From contig CALJWL010000024.1 of assembly GCA_937974565.1 (NCBI GenBank), positions 28,123 to 92,122 of the forward strand: a stretch of DNA of 64,000 nt. Reading direction: 5' to 3'. The notes under the pieces are model-generated. The model was not told where the DNA came from, made no database searches, and was given only the letters and a program-made list of their open reading frames with translations. The position numbers were made by a program, and so were the translations under genes. The DNA comes from an uncultured Arenicella sp. Lineage in GTDB: Bacteria > Pseudomonadota > Gammaproteobacteria > Arenicellales > Arenicellaceae. Below, piece by piece: positions 57,239-64,000 of the stretch (positions within the stretch are counted from its first letter, which is position 1; the number at the start of each line of letters is the position of its first letter).

Positions 57239-57450
57239 AGGCCTAGCGGTTACGATCTTTTTATGTCGAAGGTAGCTGTGATTGTGAGATTATTTTTGGT
57301 CGGCGATCACAGTCAAGCTTGAGCTTCGTATTTGTGCCGTACTTCACTACACTCAAGCTTTTTACGCCCTGGTGTTGAACAATTTGCGGCGCCTAATATC
57401 GTTTACAATTCGGAACCCGAGTACGCGCACGAAAACGATGAATTAAAGCT

Positions 57451-58491
57451 ATGAATCAAAACTCTGAATACCAACACGCTTTGATCTTGGGGTGGTGGCT
57501 GCTTGGTTGCGCTGCGGTGGTGTACATAATGGTTGTTGTTGGTGGGGTGACTCGCTTGACTCAGTCAGGCTTATCTATGGTTGAATGGGCACCGATCATG
57601 GGCATCATTCCACCTGTCGGCGAAGCTCAATGGATGGCGGTTTTCGAAAAATATCGCCAGTCTCCCGAATATCTAAAAATAAATGCGGGCATGAGTTTAG
57701 AGGCGTTCAAAGGAATATTTTACTGGGAGTATGGGCATCGTGTGTTAGGGCGTGTCATCGGTATGGTTTATTTGTTGCCCTTATTGTTTTTTATACACAA
57801 AGGTATGGTGCCCAAAACGTGGTACCCACGCTTGTTTGGCCTGTTTATTTTAGGCGGCTTGCAAGGCTTAATGGGGTGGTATATGGTTAAGAGCGGTTTG
57901 GTTGACGTTCCTCGCGTCAGCCAATACCGTTTAACAGCACACTTAACCTTGGCTCTGATTATCTTTGCTTTGATGTTGTGGTTTGCGCTGGACTTTTTAC
58001 GCGGAGAACGTAAACATGCTAAATCAACCGCAGGCTACCTTTCATCTTCGGCCATCGTGGTCATTGCGGTTTTGGTGATGATAGTCAGTGGTGGCTTTGT
58101 TGCCGGAACAAAGGCTGGGTTTATCATGAATACCTTTCCAAAAATGGCTGGTCAATGGGTTCCTGTTGGCCTGACCTCCATGGAGCCAGCGTGGCGTAAC
58201 GTCTTCGAAAACCCGGTCACAATTCAATTTTTACATCGCTGCGCTGCATTTGTGGTGCTGAGTTTGGTTGTGTGGAGCTTTATTAAATCGCGAGTGCAGA
58301 GTTTTGCAACCGCCAATCATTGGGTGCTGCTGGCGGTGATTGTGCAGATAGTGTTAGGTATTTCTGCCCTCGTAATGCGGGTGCCAATTTGGTTAGGCGC
58401 GTTGCATCAAGCTGGCGCGGTAGCGCTCTTTGCTTGTGCGATTTTTGCCGCACATATTGCTCGTAAAGGAGCCACCCACGCAAGTCAATAG
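57451..58491 (+). CDS. ctaA: Heme A synthase (COX15/CtaA)
   Basis: The enzyme converts heme O to heme A for aa3-type cytochrome oxidases. The 346-residue membrane protein has about eight helices. VVGGVTRLTQSGLSMVEWAPIMGIIPP at the start, FKGIFYWEYGHRVLGRVIG with a heme-binding His, LQGLMGWYMVKSGL, VSQYRLTAHLTLAL with another His, FVAGTKAGFIMNTFP, and FLHRCAAFVV with GALHQAGAVAL in the second half are all COX15 signatures. It is separated from the cox genes, which are not in this window. Its presence implies an aerobic organism with an aa3-type oxidase. Confidence 0.93.
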   Translation: MNQNSEYQHALILGWWLLGCAAVVYIMVVVGGVTRLTQSGLSMVEWAPIMGIIPPVGEAQWMAVFEKYRQSPEYLKINAGMSLEAFKGIFYWEYGHRVLGRVIGMVYLLPLLFFIHKGMVPKTWYPRLFGLFILGGLQGLMGWYMVKSGLVDVPRVSQYRLTAHLTLALIIFALMLWFALDFLRGERKHAKSTAGYLSSSAIVVIAVLVMIVSGGFVAGTKAGFIMNTFPKMAGQWVPVGLTSMEPAWRNVFENPVTIQFLHRCAAFVVLSLVVWSFIKSRVQSFATANHWVLLAVIVQIVLGISALVMRVPIWLGALHQAGAVALFACAIFAAHIARKGATHASQ

Positions 58492-58529
58492 TACTTGGTG
58501 GGTTTGGGAAGAGAAAAATACTTAGAAGG

Positions 58530-59192
58530 TTAGATCCTGTGCGAGAGTGTGGTCATCAACTTGGCCGTTGCTCTCATTAAATGTTTGATTGGCGTTGGCA
58601 GTTCTGCGGCGCCATTATCTTCCGCCATTTCGGCGTGCTTGGCCTCGTCGATGGCCATTTGTGAAACGATGGCTCGACTTACGGTGTCGTCTTCAGGCAG
58701 TTGCTGTAAATGAGATTCTAAATGCTTCACAACCTGCTTTTCGGTTTCAGCAAGAAAGCCTAAACTCCACTTATCTCCCGCTAAGCCAGCAATCATGCCT
58801 ATTGAAAAAGAGCCTAAGTACCAAAAGGGGTTTAAATAACTGGTGTGACTATCAAGCTCTTCTATGCGCTTAAAACACCAATTCAAGTGATCGACTTCTT
58901 CTTCGGCGGCTTCGTGCATTTTTGCTCGGACCTCCGAAGACCTAGAAGTCAATGCTTGGCCTTGATATAGGGCTTGAGCGCACACTTCACCAACATGATT
59001 GACGCGCATTAGCGAGGCTGAGCGTTGCTGCTTGTGAGGTGTGTCTGCGATTGGGTCTACTGTGATTGAGTTTGCTGGCGATTCTCTTTGGGCATCGGGC
59101 TTGGTGAACGAGCTTCGCAAGCCATTATCGAGACTACAGATGAGTTGATCCATCATGGTCATTGAGCGGGGCAATGAAGGTTTGTTGGGCAT
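58530..59192 (-). CDS. coq7: 2-nonaprenyl-3-methyl-6-methoxy-1,4-benzoquinol hydroxylase (Coq7)
   Basis: This di-iron monooxygenase carries out the penultimate step of ubiquinone synthesis. The ATG at 59192 gives 220 residues; a longer frame reaches 59318 but adds an atypical N-terminus. The iron ligands are seen in the first bundle MRVNHVGEVCAQALYQGQAL, in EEEVDHLNWC, and in the last repeat MAIDEAKHAEMA. FWYLGSFSIGMIAGLAGDKWSLGFLAETEKQV is strongly conserved. It uses the Coq7 form rather than UbiF, as in pseudomonads. It converges with ctaA. Confidence 0.94.
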   Translation of the reverse strand: MPNKPSLPRSMTMMDQLICSLDNGLRSSFTKPDAQRESPANSITVDPIADTPHKQQRSASLMRVNHVGEVCAQALYQGQALTSRSSEVRAKMHEAAEEEVDHLNWCFKRIEELDSHTSYLNPFWYLGSFSIGMIAGLAGDKWSLGFLAETEKQVVKHLESHLQQLPEDDTVSRAIVSQMAIDEAKHAEMAEDNGAAELPTPIKHLMRATAKLMTTLSHRI

Positions 59193-59430
59193 GAGCGTCT
59201 CGCTTGATTGGTTTAAAATACACGCAATGATGGAGGCGCGAGTCGGTAGCACGAGCCAGTAAAAGTTACGTGTATTAAATCTAAAGTGCTTTGGGATTAT
59301 ACCTTGATCGCAGATCATTTACGGTCAAATAAACAATCACTTCATTAGTGTGTGTTTTAATGTGTGTTCTATGAAGTTGTTGCAAAAAAATCATGAATAT
59401 TAGTTATATCTTTAATTATTTGAAATAATA

Positions 59431-59445
59431 ATGATTGTTAATCAT
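59431..59445. promoter_or_regulatory. Palindromic site ATGATTGTTAATCAT upstream of the sRNA candidate
   Basis: A perfect 6-3-6 palindrome lies in an A/T-rich stretch about 80 bp before the predicted sRNA start. It resembles a partial Fur box in its left half only. It could bind a repressor or activator; identity unknown. Confidence 0.35.
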
Positions 59446-59489
59446 GTATTTGTATTGGTTTGTGCTGTTTTGTGTTGTTGTTTTTAGCG

Positions 59490-59518
59490 TTGACTTTTCT
59501 GCTCTGCGAGCCAATAAT
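59490..59518 (+). promoter_or_regulatory. Sigma-70 promoter of the candidate small RNA
   Basis: TTGACT (59490-59495) and AATAAT (59513-59518) are separated by exactly 17 bp, each matching the consensus in five of six positions. Transcription should start near 59525. No coding region follows within the next 500 bp, only a terminator. Confidence 0.6.
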
Positions 59519-59524
59519 AACTCT

Positions 59525-59655
59525 ATTGAAATTAGCCACTCTTTTTGGCTACAACTTTTTCCGATCAGTTCATTTTATGATCTGATCTGCACATCTCCTC
59601 CATCCTCCTTTGGTGGTTTGGGCGCGGCGACTCAGTCTGTCCGCGCCTTTTTTTT
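59525..59655 (+). ncRNA. Candidate small RNA with anti-Shine-Dalgarno motifs
   Basis: A predicted promoter and a strong terminator enclose about 131 nt in the long gap between coq7 and rplM. Visible parts: a hairpin TAGCCA/TGGCTA near 59532-59550, GATCAG/CTGATC arms around 59563-59587, then a C/T-rich stretch with CTCCTCC (59595-59601) and TCCTCC (59603-59608). The second may sit in a small CCA/TGG loop. The terminator stem follows. CTCCTCC is complementary to ribosome-binding sites, so a role as a base-pairing translational repressor is plausible. I do not recognise a known sRNA family. No convincing protein is encoded here. Confidence 0.55.
59621..59655 (+). terminator. Rho-independent terminator of the candidate sRNA
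   Basis: GGCGCGG and CCGCGCC form the stem, GAC/GTC extends it inside after a bulge, and eight T residues follow. Since coq7 runs on the other strand, this terminator serves no known plus-strand gene, which is the main reason to propose an RNA here. Confidence 0.85.
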
Positions 59656-59883
59656 GTGCGCTGTATACGCATAGGAGTTACAACTTTAGTGATCGGCAAT
59701 AAGCCATAATGCCTATTTTCCATAACGTTGACGCTTTCGGTATCAGTGTCAATAATGGTAAGTTTTGGTGGCTAACGTTGTTACAGAAAACCTTGATAAA
59801 CCCATTCAAGTAGTGGCCTCAGTGAACTGGCTGTGCTTAAGTCATACCCAAATCAATAAACAACAATTTAACTCTTATTCTTC

Positions 59884-59912
59884 TTGCCAATCATAAGTTA
59901 CGCGGCTATGAT
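59884..59912 (+). promoter_or_regulatory. Sigma-70 promoter of rplM-rpsI
   Basis: TTGCCA (59884-59889) and TATGAT (59907-59912) are 17 bp apart, followed by a GC-rich discriminator GCGCG as in stringently controlled ribosomal promoters. The leader before rplM would be about 112 nt, long enough for autoregulation by L13. The 59656-59883 stretch before it shows nothing I can name. Confidence 0.65.
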
Positions 59913-60030
59913 CGCGCGTCCCAGTCAACTTTGTTGTGTTTGGGTTTGAATTTTGAAATTGCGGGTGCTGGCCATTGGTTTTTGAACTCTGGCGGCCGTT
60001 GAATAAATATAGACTAGTAGGTTTTTAACC

Positions 60031-60459
60031 ATGAAAACATTTTCTGCAAAGCCAGCAGAGGTGAAGCGCGAATGGTACGTTGTTGACGCTACCGATAAAG
60101 TGCTTGGCCGTGTGGCGACTGAAATCGCCCTTCGCTTGCGTGGCAAACATAAGCCAGAGTACACCCCTCACGTGGATACGGGTGATCACATTGTTGTTAT
60201 CAATGCCGAAAAAATTGCGGTAACCGGTAACAAAGAAGAAGATAAAATTTATTACCGTCATACCGGTTTCCCGGGTGGTATTAAAAATATCAACGTTCGC
60301 AAGTTGCGTGAACACGCGCCTGAGCGAATCATTGAAAATGCAGTGCGCGGTATGTTGCCGAAAAACCCGCTGGGCCGCGCTATGTTTAAAAAACTACACA
60401 TCTATGTTGGCACTGAGCACAAGCATCAAGCTCAAGAGCCTAAAGTGCTGGAAATCTAA
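60031..60459 (+). CDS. rplM: 50S ribosomal protein L13
   Basis: The 142-residue protein has the L13 signatures [63 protein letters not shown] and [15 protein letters not shown]. The length is identical to E. coli L13. It heads the conserved rplM-rpsI operon; rpsI follows after 11 bp. Confidence 0.98.
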   Translation: MKTFSAKPAEVKREWYVVDATDKVLGRVATEIALRLRGKHKPEYTPHVDTGDHIVVINAEKIAVTGNKEEDKIYYRHTGFPGGIKNINVRKLREHAPERIIENAVRGMLPKNPLGRAMFKKLHIYVGTEHKHQAQEPKVLEI

Positions 60460-60470
60460 GGAGAATTTAA

Positions 60471-60860
60471 ATGTCTGAAGTATATCTAGGCACTGGTCGC
60501 CGTAAATCTTCAACGGCGCGCGTACGCCTTCAGTCTGGTTCTGGTAGCATTACTGTGAACCAACGCCCTCTTGATGAGTATTTTGGTCGTGAAACAGCTC
60601 GTATGGTGGTTCGTCAGCCGTTGGCGTTGTTAGACATGCTGGAAAATTTTGATATCAATGTTAACGTTCAAGGCGGTGGCGGAAGCGGCCAAGCCGGTGC
60701 GATTCGTCACGGCATCACTCGCGCACTATTAGCGTACAATGAAGAGCTTCGCCCAACGTTGCGTTCGGCAGGCTTTGTTACTCGTGATGCACGTGAAGTT
60801 GAACGTAAGAAAGTGGGTCTTAAAGGCGCTCGTCGTCGTCCACAGTTCTCAAAACGTTAA
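60471..60860 (+). CDS. rpsI: 30S ribosomal protein S9
   Basis: The 129-residue protein shows [16 protein letters not shown], the [22 protein letters not shown] block, and the basic C-terminus ending RRRPQFSKR, whose tail contacts P-site tRNA. A GGAG ribosome-binding site lies before the ATG. A hairpin and then a strong terminator follow. Confidence 0.98.
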   Translation: MSEVYLGTGRRKSSTARVRLQSGSGSITVNQRPLDEYFGRETARMVVRQPLALLDMLENFDINVNVQGGGGSGQAGAIRHGITRALLAYNEELRPTLRSAGFVTRDAREVERKKVGLKGARRRPQFSKR

Positions 60861-60921
60861 GTTTTACTCGCGGAGCAACATGGAAAGCTTGGGGTATTTA
60901 CGTCTCAAGCTTTCTTTCGAC

Positions 60922-60949
60922 AAAAAGCCAGCTTCGAGCTGGCTTTTTT
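60922..60949 (+). terminator. Rho-independent terminator after rpsI
   Basis: AAAAAGCCAGCT and AGCTGGCTTTTT pair perfectly around TCG and run into T6. A second hairpin (GAAAGCTTG with CAAGCTTTC, 60883-60914) lies just upstream between the rpsI stop codon and the terminator. Confidence 0.92.
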
Positions 60950-61112
60950 GTTCCTGCGCAATGTTTAAACCTTTTTATATTCTGGGTGTAAGGTGGTTTG
61001 AGTGCAGGCCATTAAATTGGCGTATTTGTGGCCGCTGACACTGGCTGCGCGTGAAAACTCAGCATAAAATTACGAGTTGAATGATTTCTTTACTTGTTTA
61101 GGATATTTCTAG

Positions 61113-62165
61113 ATGAACCTAATTAAAGTCGGCATTATCGGTGGCACTGGCTACACCGGAGTTGAATTACTGCGCCTGTTGGTAAACCACCCACATACCG
61201 AAGTTGTGCTGATTACCTCACGCTCTGAGGCGGGGCGTGAGGTGGCGGACCTATTCCCCAGTTTGCGAGGGTTCACTGACCTTGTTTTCAGTAAACCTGA
61301 TGAAGGTATGTTTTCTAATTGCGATGTGGTATTCAGTGCTACACCCAATGGCATTGCCATGACCCACGCGCGCCAACTACTCGAAGCTGGCGTTCGATTA
61401 ATTGACCTTGCGGCCGATTTTCGCATTAATGACGTTGCCACTTGGGAGCAATGGTACGGCATGAGCCATGCCTGCCCTGAATTGGTCAGTAAAGCCGTTT
61501 ATGGTTTACCTGAAGTTAATCGAGACCGTGTACGCGGGGCGCAAATAGTGGCCAATCCAGGTTGCTACCCCACCGCGACCACCTTGGGCTTCTTGCCTTT
61601 GGTGAAAAATGGTCTGGTTGATAACGGCGATTTGATTGCTGACACAAAATCCGGCGTCACGGGGGCTGGGCGTGGGGCCAATGTTGCCAACTTGTACAGT
61701 GAAGTGGCTGACAGTTTTAAAGCGTATGCTGTGACTGGGCACCGTCATCACCCTGAAATAAGCCAAAACCTGACCGCTGTTGCCAATGATGAGAGGCCTG
61801 TTAATTTAACCTTCGTGCCGCATTTAACACCCATGCTGCGAGGCATTCACGCTACGTTATACGCGAACCTTAGTCAGCCTGAAATGCCAATAGCCGCCCT
61901 GCAAGAGTTGTTTGTGAGTTTTTATGCCAATGAGCCATTTGTGGATGTATTGCCGTTGGGTTCACACCCTGATACTCGTTCGGTAAAAGCGTCTAATATG
62001 TGCCGAATAGCGCTGCATAAAGCGGGTGGTTCGGGTAAGCTTGTGGTGTTGTCTGTTATCGATAATTTAACTAAAGGTGCGGCAGGTCAAGCCGTGCAAA
62101 ATATGAATATTATGTTCGGTTTTGATGAGCGAGACTCTTTGTTGAGCGCGGCTGTACTGCCTTAG
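61113..62165 (+). CDS. argC: N-acetyl-gamma-glutamyl-phosphate reductase
   Basis: This NADPH-dependent enzyme makes N-acetylglutamate semialdehyde in arginine synthesis. The nucleotide-binding [18 protein letters not shown] opens the protein; the catalytic Cys lies in [14 protein letters not shown] near residue 152; [13 protein letters not shown] and [11 protein letters not shown] are conserved. The 350-residue length is that of the stand-alone ArgC of pseudomonads. It follows the rpsI terminator by about 160 bp, so it has its own promoter. The next three genes (DUF6776-like, bactofilin, erpA) form a conserved neighbourhood. Confidence 0.96.
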   Translation: MNLIKVGIIGGTGYTGVELLRLLVNHPHTEVVLITSRSEAGREVADLFPSLRGFTDLVFSKPDEGMFSNCDVVFSATPNGIAMTHARQLLEAGVRLIDLAADFRINDVATWEQWYGMSHACPELVSKAVYGLPEVNRDRVRGAQIVANPGCYPTATTLGFLPLVKNGLVDNGDLIADTKSGVTGAGRGANVANLYSEVADSFKAYAVTGHRHHPEISQNLTAVANDERPVNLTFVPHLTPMLRGIHATLYANLSQPEMPIAALQELFVSFYANEPFVDVLPLGSHPDTRSVKASNMCRIALHKAGGSGKLVVLSVIDNLTKGAAGQAVQNMNIMFGFDERDSLLSAAVLP

Positions 62166-62271
62166 ATGTGATGACGCCAGTTTTTTATTGAGCGTTGTAA
62201 AAGATGTGTTGTAAAAAACGTTTAACTTTCTTATTAATATGCTGTTAGATAAAGACGTCAGGAGCTGAATC

Positions 62272-62973
62272 GTGCTTAGAAGATCAACGAATGACCTGTC
62301 GATAAGGCCTAAAATGTCTTCCTCCGTCGTTATGTTTTTGGTTGTAGGTGGGCTGTTCTTATTTTTTGTTAGCCTGTATTTTGCTTACAGCCAAGGCGTT
62401 AAGAATGGTCATGCTCGTTTTGAAAATGACCAGGTCTCATTAACGCAACTTAACGAAGAGTTAGCCCAACTTAAACTTGATTTGGCTAAGGCTGATGAGA
62501 GTTTGATTTTTGCTCAGCGTCAAAAGCAAATTCAGGAAGAGGCTTATAAACAAATTAATAAGGCTTATGCTAATTCAGAGCAAAAAAACGCTGTTTTAGG
62601 TTCTAGGCTGGATTTTTATCGAAGCATTATTTCACCTGAAGACGGTCAAACTGGCCCGGCTATACAAGCGCTAACGCACGTCTTTGATTCAGGCAATTTG
62701 AGTTTTGATATAACCTTAGTGCAAGCCATTAAGCACAAACATCAAGTACGTGGTAACTTGGTGGTTACCCTGTATGAAAATGATTCAGCCACTGGGCGCT
62801 GGCCAGCAAACAGCCCGCGTAGCGTGAATTATCAGTATTTTCAGCAAGTGTCTGGTGTCATAGGCAAAACAGCGTTGACTGACGATGCTAAAATAAAAGT
62901 TGAATTGGAGCTGCAAGACGGTAAAAAACTTGAACGTTGGTTTAAGTTAACGCCGTCTAATAAAGCCGCCTAA
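62272..62973 (+). CDS. DUF6776-like membrane-anchored coiled-coil protein
   Basis: The 233-residue protein has one membrane helix near residues 17-40 (MFLVVGGLFLFFVSLYFAY), a coiled coil from about 50 to 120 (LTQLNEELAQLKLDLAKADESL), and a beta-rich C-terminal domain with FYRSIISPEDGQTGPAIQ. This is the layout of the DUF6776 protein found in the same position between argC and bactofilin in pseudomonads. Function unknown; a cell-envelope role is likely from its topology. The start is GTG with a CAGGAG ribosome-binding site. Confidence 0.75.
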   Translation: MLRRSTNDLSIRPKMSSSVVMFLVVGGLFLFFVSLYFAYSQGVKNGHARFENDQVSLTQLNEELAQLKLDLAKADESLIFAQRQKQIQEEAYKQINKAYANSEQKNAVLGSRLDFYRSIISPEDGQTGPAIQALTHVFDSGNLSFDITLVQAIKHKHQVRGNLVVTLYENDSATGRWPANSPRSVNYQYFQQVSGVIGKTALTDDAKIKVELELQDGKKLERWFKLTPSNKAA

Positions 62974-63015
62974 TAGCTTTCATTTAACAATTGAAATACT
63001 CAAACGAGGTAAGCT

Positions 63016-63552
63016 ATGTTTGGCCGATCTAAATCTCCTAAATCATCGGGCGCTTCTGAGCCAGTAAATGGCAAAAAGACGGTAACTAATGGTTTAGACA
63101 ATAATGATAACGAGTTAGCGATGAAGCGAAATAAAGAAAAAATAAGCAAACCTGTTGAAACCATTGATACGTTGATCGGTTCTGGATCAGTGTTGCAAGG
63201 TGACCTGGAGTTTACCGGGGGTTTACGTGTGGACGGTCATATTCGAGGCCATGTTTCAGCACAAGACAGCAATAATGGGACATTGGTTTTGAGTGAATCG
63301 GGCATTGTCGAAGGCGATATTAATGTTCCTCATGTGGTGGTTAATGGTACTGTAAAAGGCAATATTGCTTCCAAAGGCCATGTTGAACTGCAAGCGAATG
63401 CGCGTATTGAGGGAGATATCCACTATAAAGCCGTTGAGATGGAGTTAGGAGCGGTGCTTAACGGCAGCTTGGTCTCCGATGCATCAGCGCCAGTGTTTGA
63501 CGCTTCAAAAACAGCGGCAACAGACAAGAAAAAGCTTGAGTCTCCATCGTAA
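63016..63552 (+). CDS. Bactofilin (polymer-forming cytoskeletal protein)
   Basis: The 178-residue protein has a disordered polar N-terminus of about 50 residues and then a bactofilin beta-helix core: TLIGSGSVLQGDLEFTGGLRVDGHIRGHV, LSESGIVEGDINVPHVVVNGTVKGNI and ELQANARIEGDIHYKAVEMELGAVLNGSLV, with the repeating Gly and hydrophobic pattern. Bactofilins polymerise without nucleotide and act in cell shape and peptidoglycan positioning. The neighbouring coiled-coil protein may be its partner, which is inference from conserved position. Confidence 0.92.
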   Translation: MFGRSKSPKSSGASEPVNGKKTVTNGLDNNDNELAMKRNKEKISKPVETIDTLIGSGSVLQGDLEFTGGLRVDGHIRGHVSAQDSNNGTLVLSESGIVEGDINVPHVVVNGTVKGNIASKGHVELQANARIEGDIHYKAVEMELGAVLNGSLVSDASAPVFDASKTAATDKKKLESPS

Positions 63553-63649
63553 GGCCTCATATAAATAATATTGTTGTCGGCTAGGGTTGCGCTCACGCTT
63601 ATCACTAAGTTTGCGGAGTTAATGTATTTGTTATCTAAGGTAGAGAAGC

Positions 63650-63997
63650 ATGATTGAAATTGAACAAGCTGGTCCGTTAGATTTTACGGCGGCGGCGGCA
63701 TTGAAAGTATCGGAACTGATTCGCGAAGAAGAAAACGAAGAGCTAAAGCTGCGCGTTTACGTACAAGGCGGTGGCTGCTCCGGCTTCCAGTACGGTTTTA
63801 CCTTTGATGAAGATCAACAAGAAGATGACACCGCTGTTGATAAAGACGGCGTTCGCTTGCTTGTGGACCCGATGAGTTTTCAGTATCTAATAGGCGCAAA
63901 AATCGATTACAAAGATGATATTGATGGGGCACGTTTTATTATAAACAACCCTAATGCAACCACCACCTGCGGTTGCGGGTCATCGTTTTCGGCTTAA
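63650..63997 (+). CDS. erpA: Iron-sulfur cluster insertion protein ErpA
   Basis: This 115-residue A-type carrier delivers Fe-S clusters to apoproteins, including IspH, which is also encoded in this window. The three cluster ligands are in [14 protein letters not shown] near residue 43 and in the C-terminal [31 protein letters not shown] is family-typical. The length matches E. coli ErpA (114). The gene ends three bases before the end of the window. Confidence 0.96.
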   Translation: MIEIEQAGPLDFTAAAALKVSELIREEENEELKLRVYVQGGGCSGFQYGFTFDEDQQEDDTAVDKDGVRLLVDPMSFQYLIGAKIDYKDDIDGARFIINNPNATTTCGCGSSFSA

Positions 63998-64000
63998 AAA

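Noticed and set aside
59431..59445. Possible Fur box making the sRNA a RyhB-like iron regulator
   Set aside because: Only the left half resembles the Fur consensus and the site is about 80 bp before the predicted start, outside the core promoter. Kept only as an unnamed palindrome.
59435..59674. 79-codon hydrophobic open frame in the gap between coq7 and rplM
   Set aside because: It has no ribosome-binding site, runs through the sRNA promoter and terminator, and its composition changes abruptly. The non-coding RNA reading explains the region better.
1..64000. Defence islands, prophage, insertion sequences, CRISPR arrays, tRNA or rRNA genes
   Set aside because: No transposase, integrase, Cas, restriction or toxin-antitoxin gene was recognised, no regular repeat-spacer array was seen, and no tRNA-like T-loop consensus stood out in the intergenic regions.

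Overview
The window looks like ordinary chromosome from a gammaproteobacterium. I see no phage, insertion sequence, CRISPR array, rRNA or tRNA. The gene orders point to a deep-branching, probably aerobic and marine lineage related to the Pseudomonas/Xanthomonas side: gshB-tonB-ruvX-pyrB, the Tus sulfur relay, ileS-lspA-ispH followed by type IV pilus minor pilins, cmoAB, fabA near fabB, coq7, and rplM-rpsI-argC-bactofilin-erpA. The species cannot be named from this sequence. Several usual neighbours are missing: algH and pyrR near ruvX/pyrB, fkpB between lspA and ispH, rplU-rpmA before obgE, and gcvH between gcvT and gcvP.

Layout. 1-6.3 kb: carbohydrate use (the 3' part of a pullulanase-type GH13, a GH36 alpha-galactosidase, D-galactonate dehydratase) and a decayed DUF1697 gene. 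6.3-10.4 kb (minus): gshB, tonB3-like, ruvX, pyrB, gmhA. 10.7-17.5 kb: a secreted protein that looks like a metal-ligand-less M20 peptidase, a DASS transporter, a small lipoprotein, a porin, an alpha/beta hydrolase and a BepA-like protease. 17.7-19.8 kb: the tRNA 2-thiouridine sulfur relay tusA-ycgL-tusDCB-tusE. 19.9-28.1 kb: DUF3581, DUF945, obgE, proB, rpsT, murJ, DUF2203, ribF.

28.2-42.8 kb: ileS, lspA, ispH, then the type IV pilus minor pilins and adhesin (fimT, pilV, pilW, pilX, pilY1, pilE). An AlgZ/AlgR-like LytS/LytTR two-component pair and a lysozyme-fold lipoprotein follow directly. In Pseudomonas aeruginosa AlgZR activates this class of pilus operon from a distant locus; here regulator and probable target are adjacent.

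42.8-50 kb (minus): gcvP and gcvT behind a clear tandem glycine riboswitch, with a 19-bp perfect hairpin between riboswitch and gcvT; then a GlrK/GlrR-like two-component pair whose regulator has lost the sigma-54 contact motif. 50.2-59.2 kb: a PurU-like protein with a broken active site, a two-domain dCTP deaminase, cmoB/cmoA, an AEC permease, fabA, fabB, ctaA and coq7. 59.2-60.0 kb is non-coding and holds a candidate small RNA with anti-Shine-Dalgarno motifs, ahead of the rplM promoter. 60-64 kb: rplM, rpsI, argC, a DUF6776-like protein, a bactofilin and erpA.

The items most worth a second look are the candidate sRNA at 59525-59655, three apparent pseudo-enzymes or pseudo-activators (M20-like, PurU-like, GlrR-like), the pil-algZR linkage, and the riboswitch with its hairpin.
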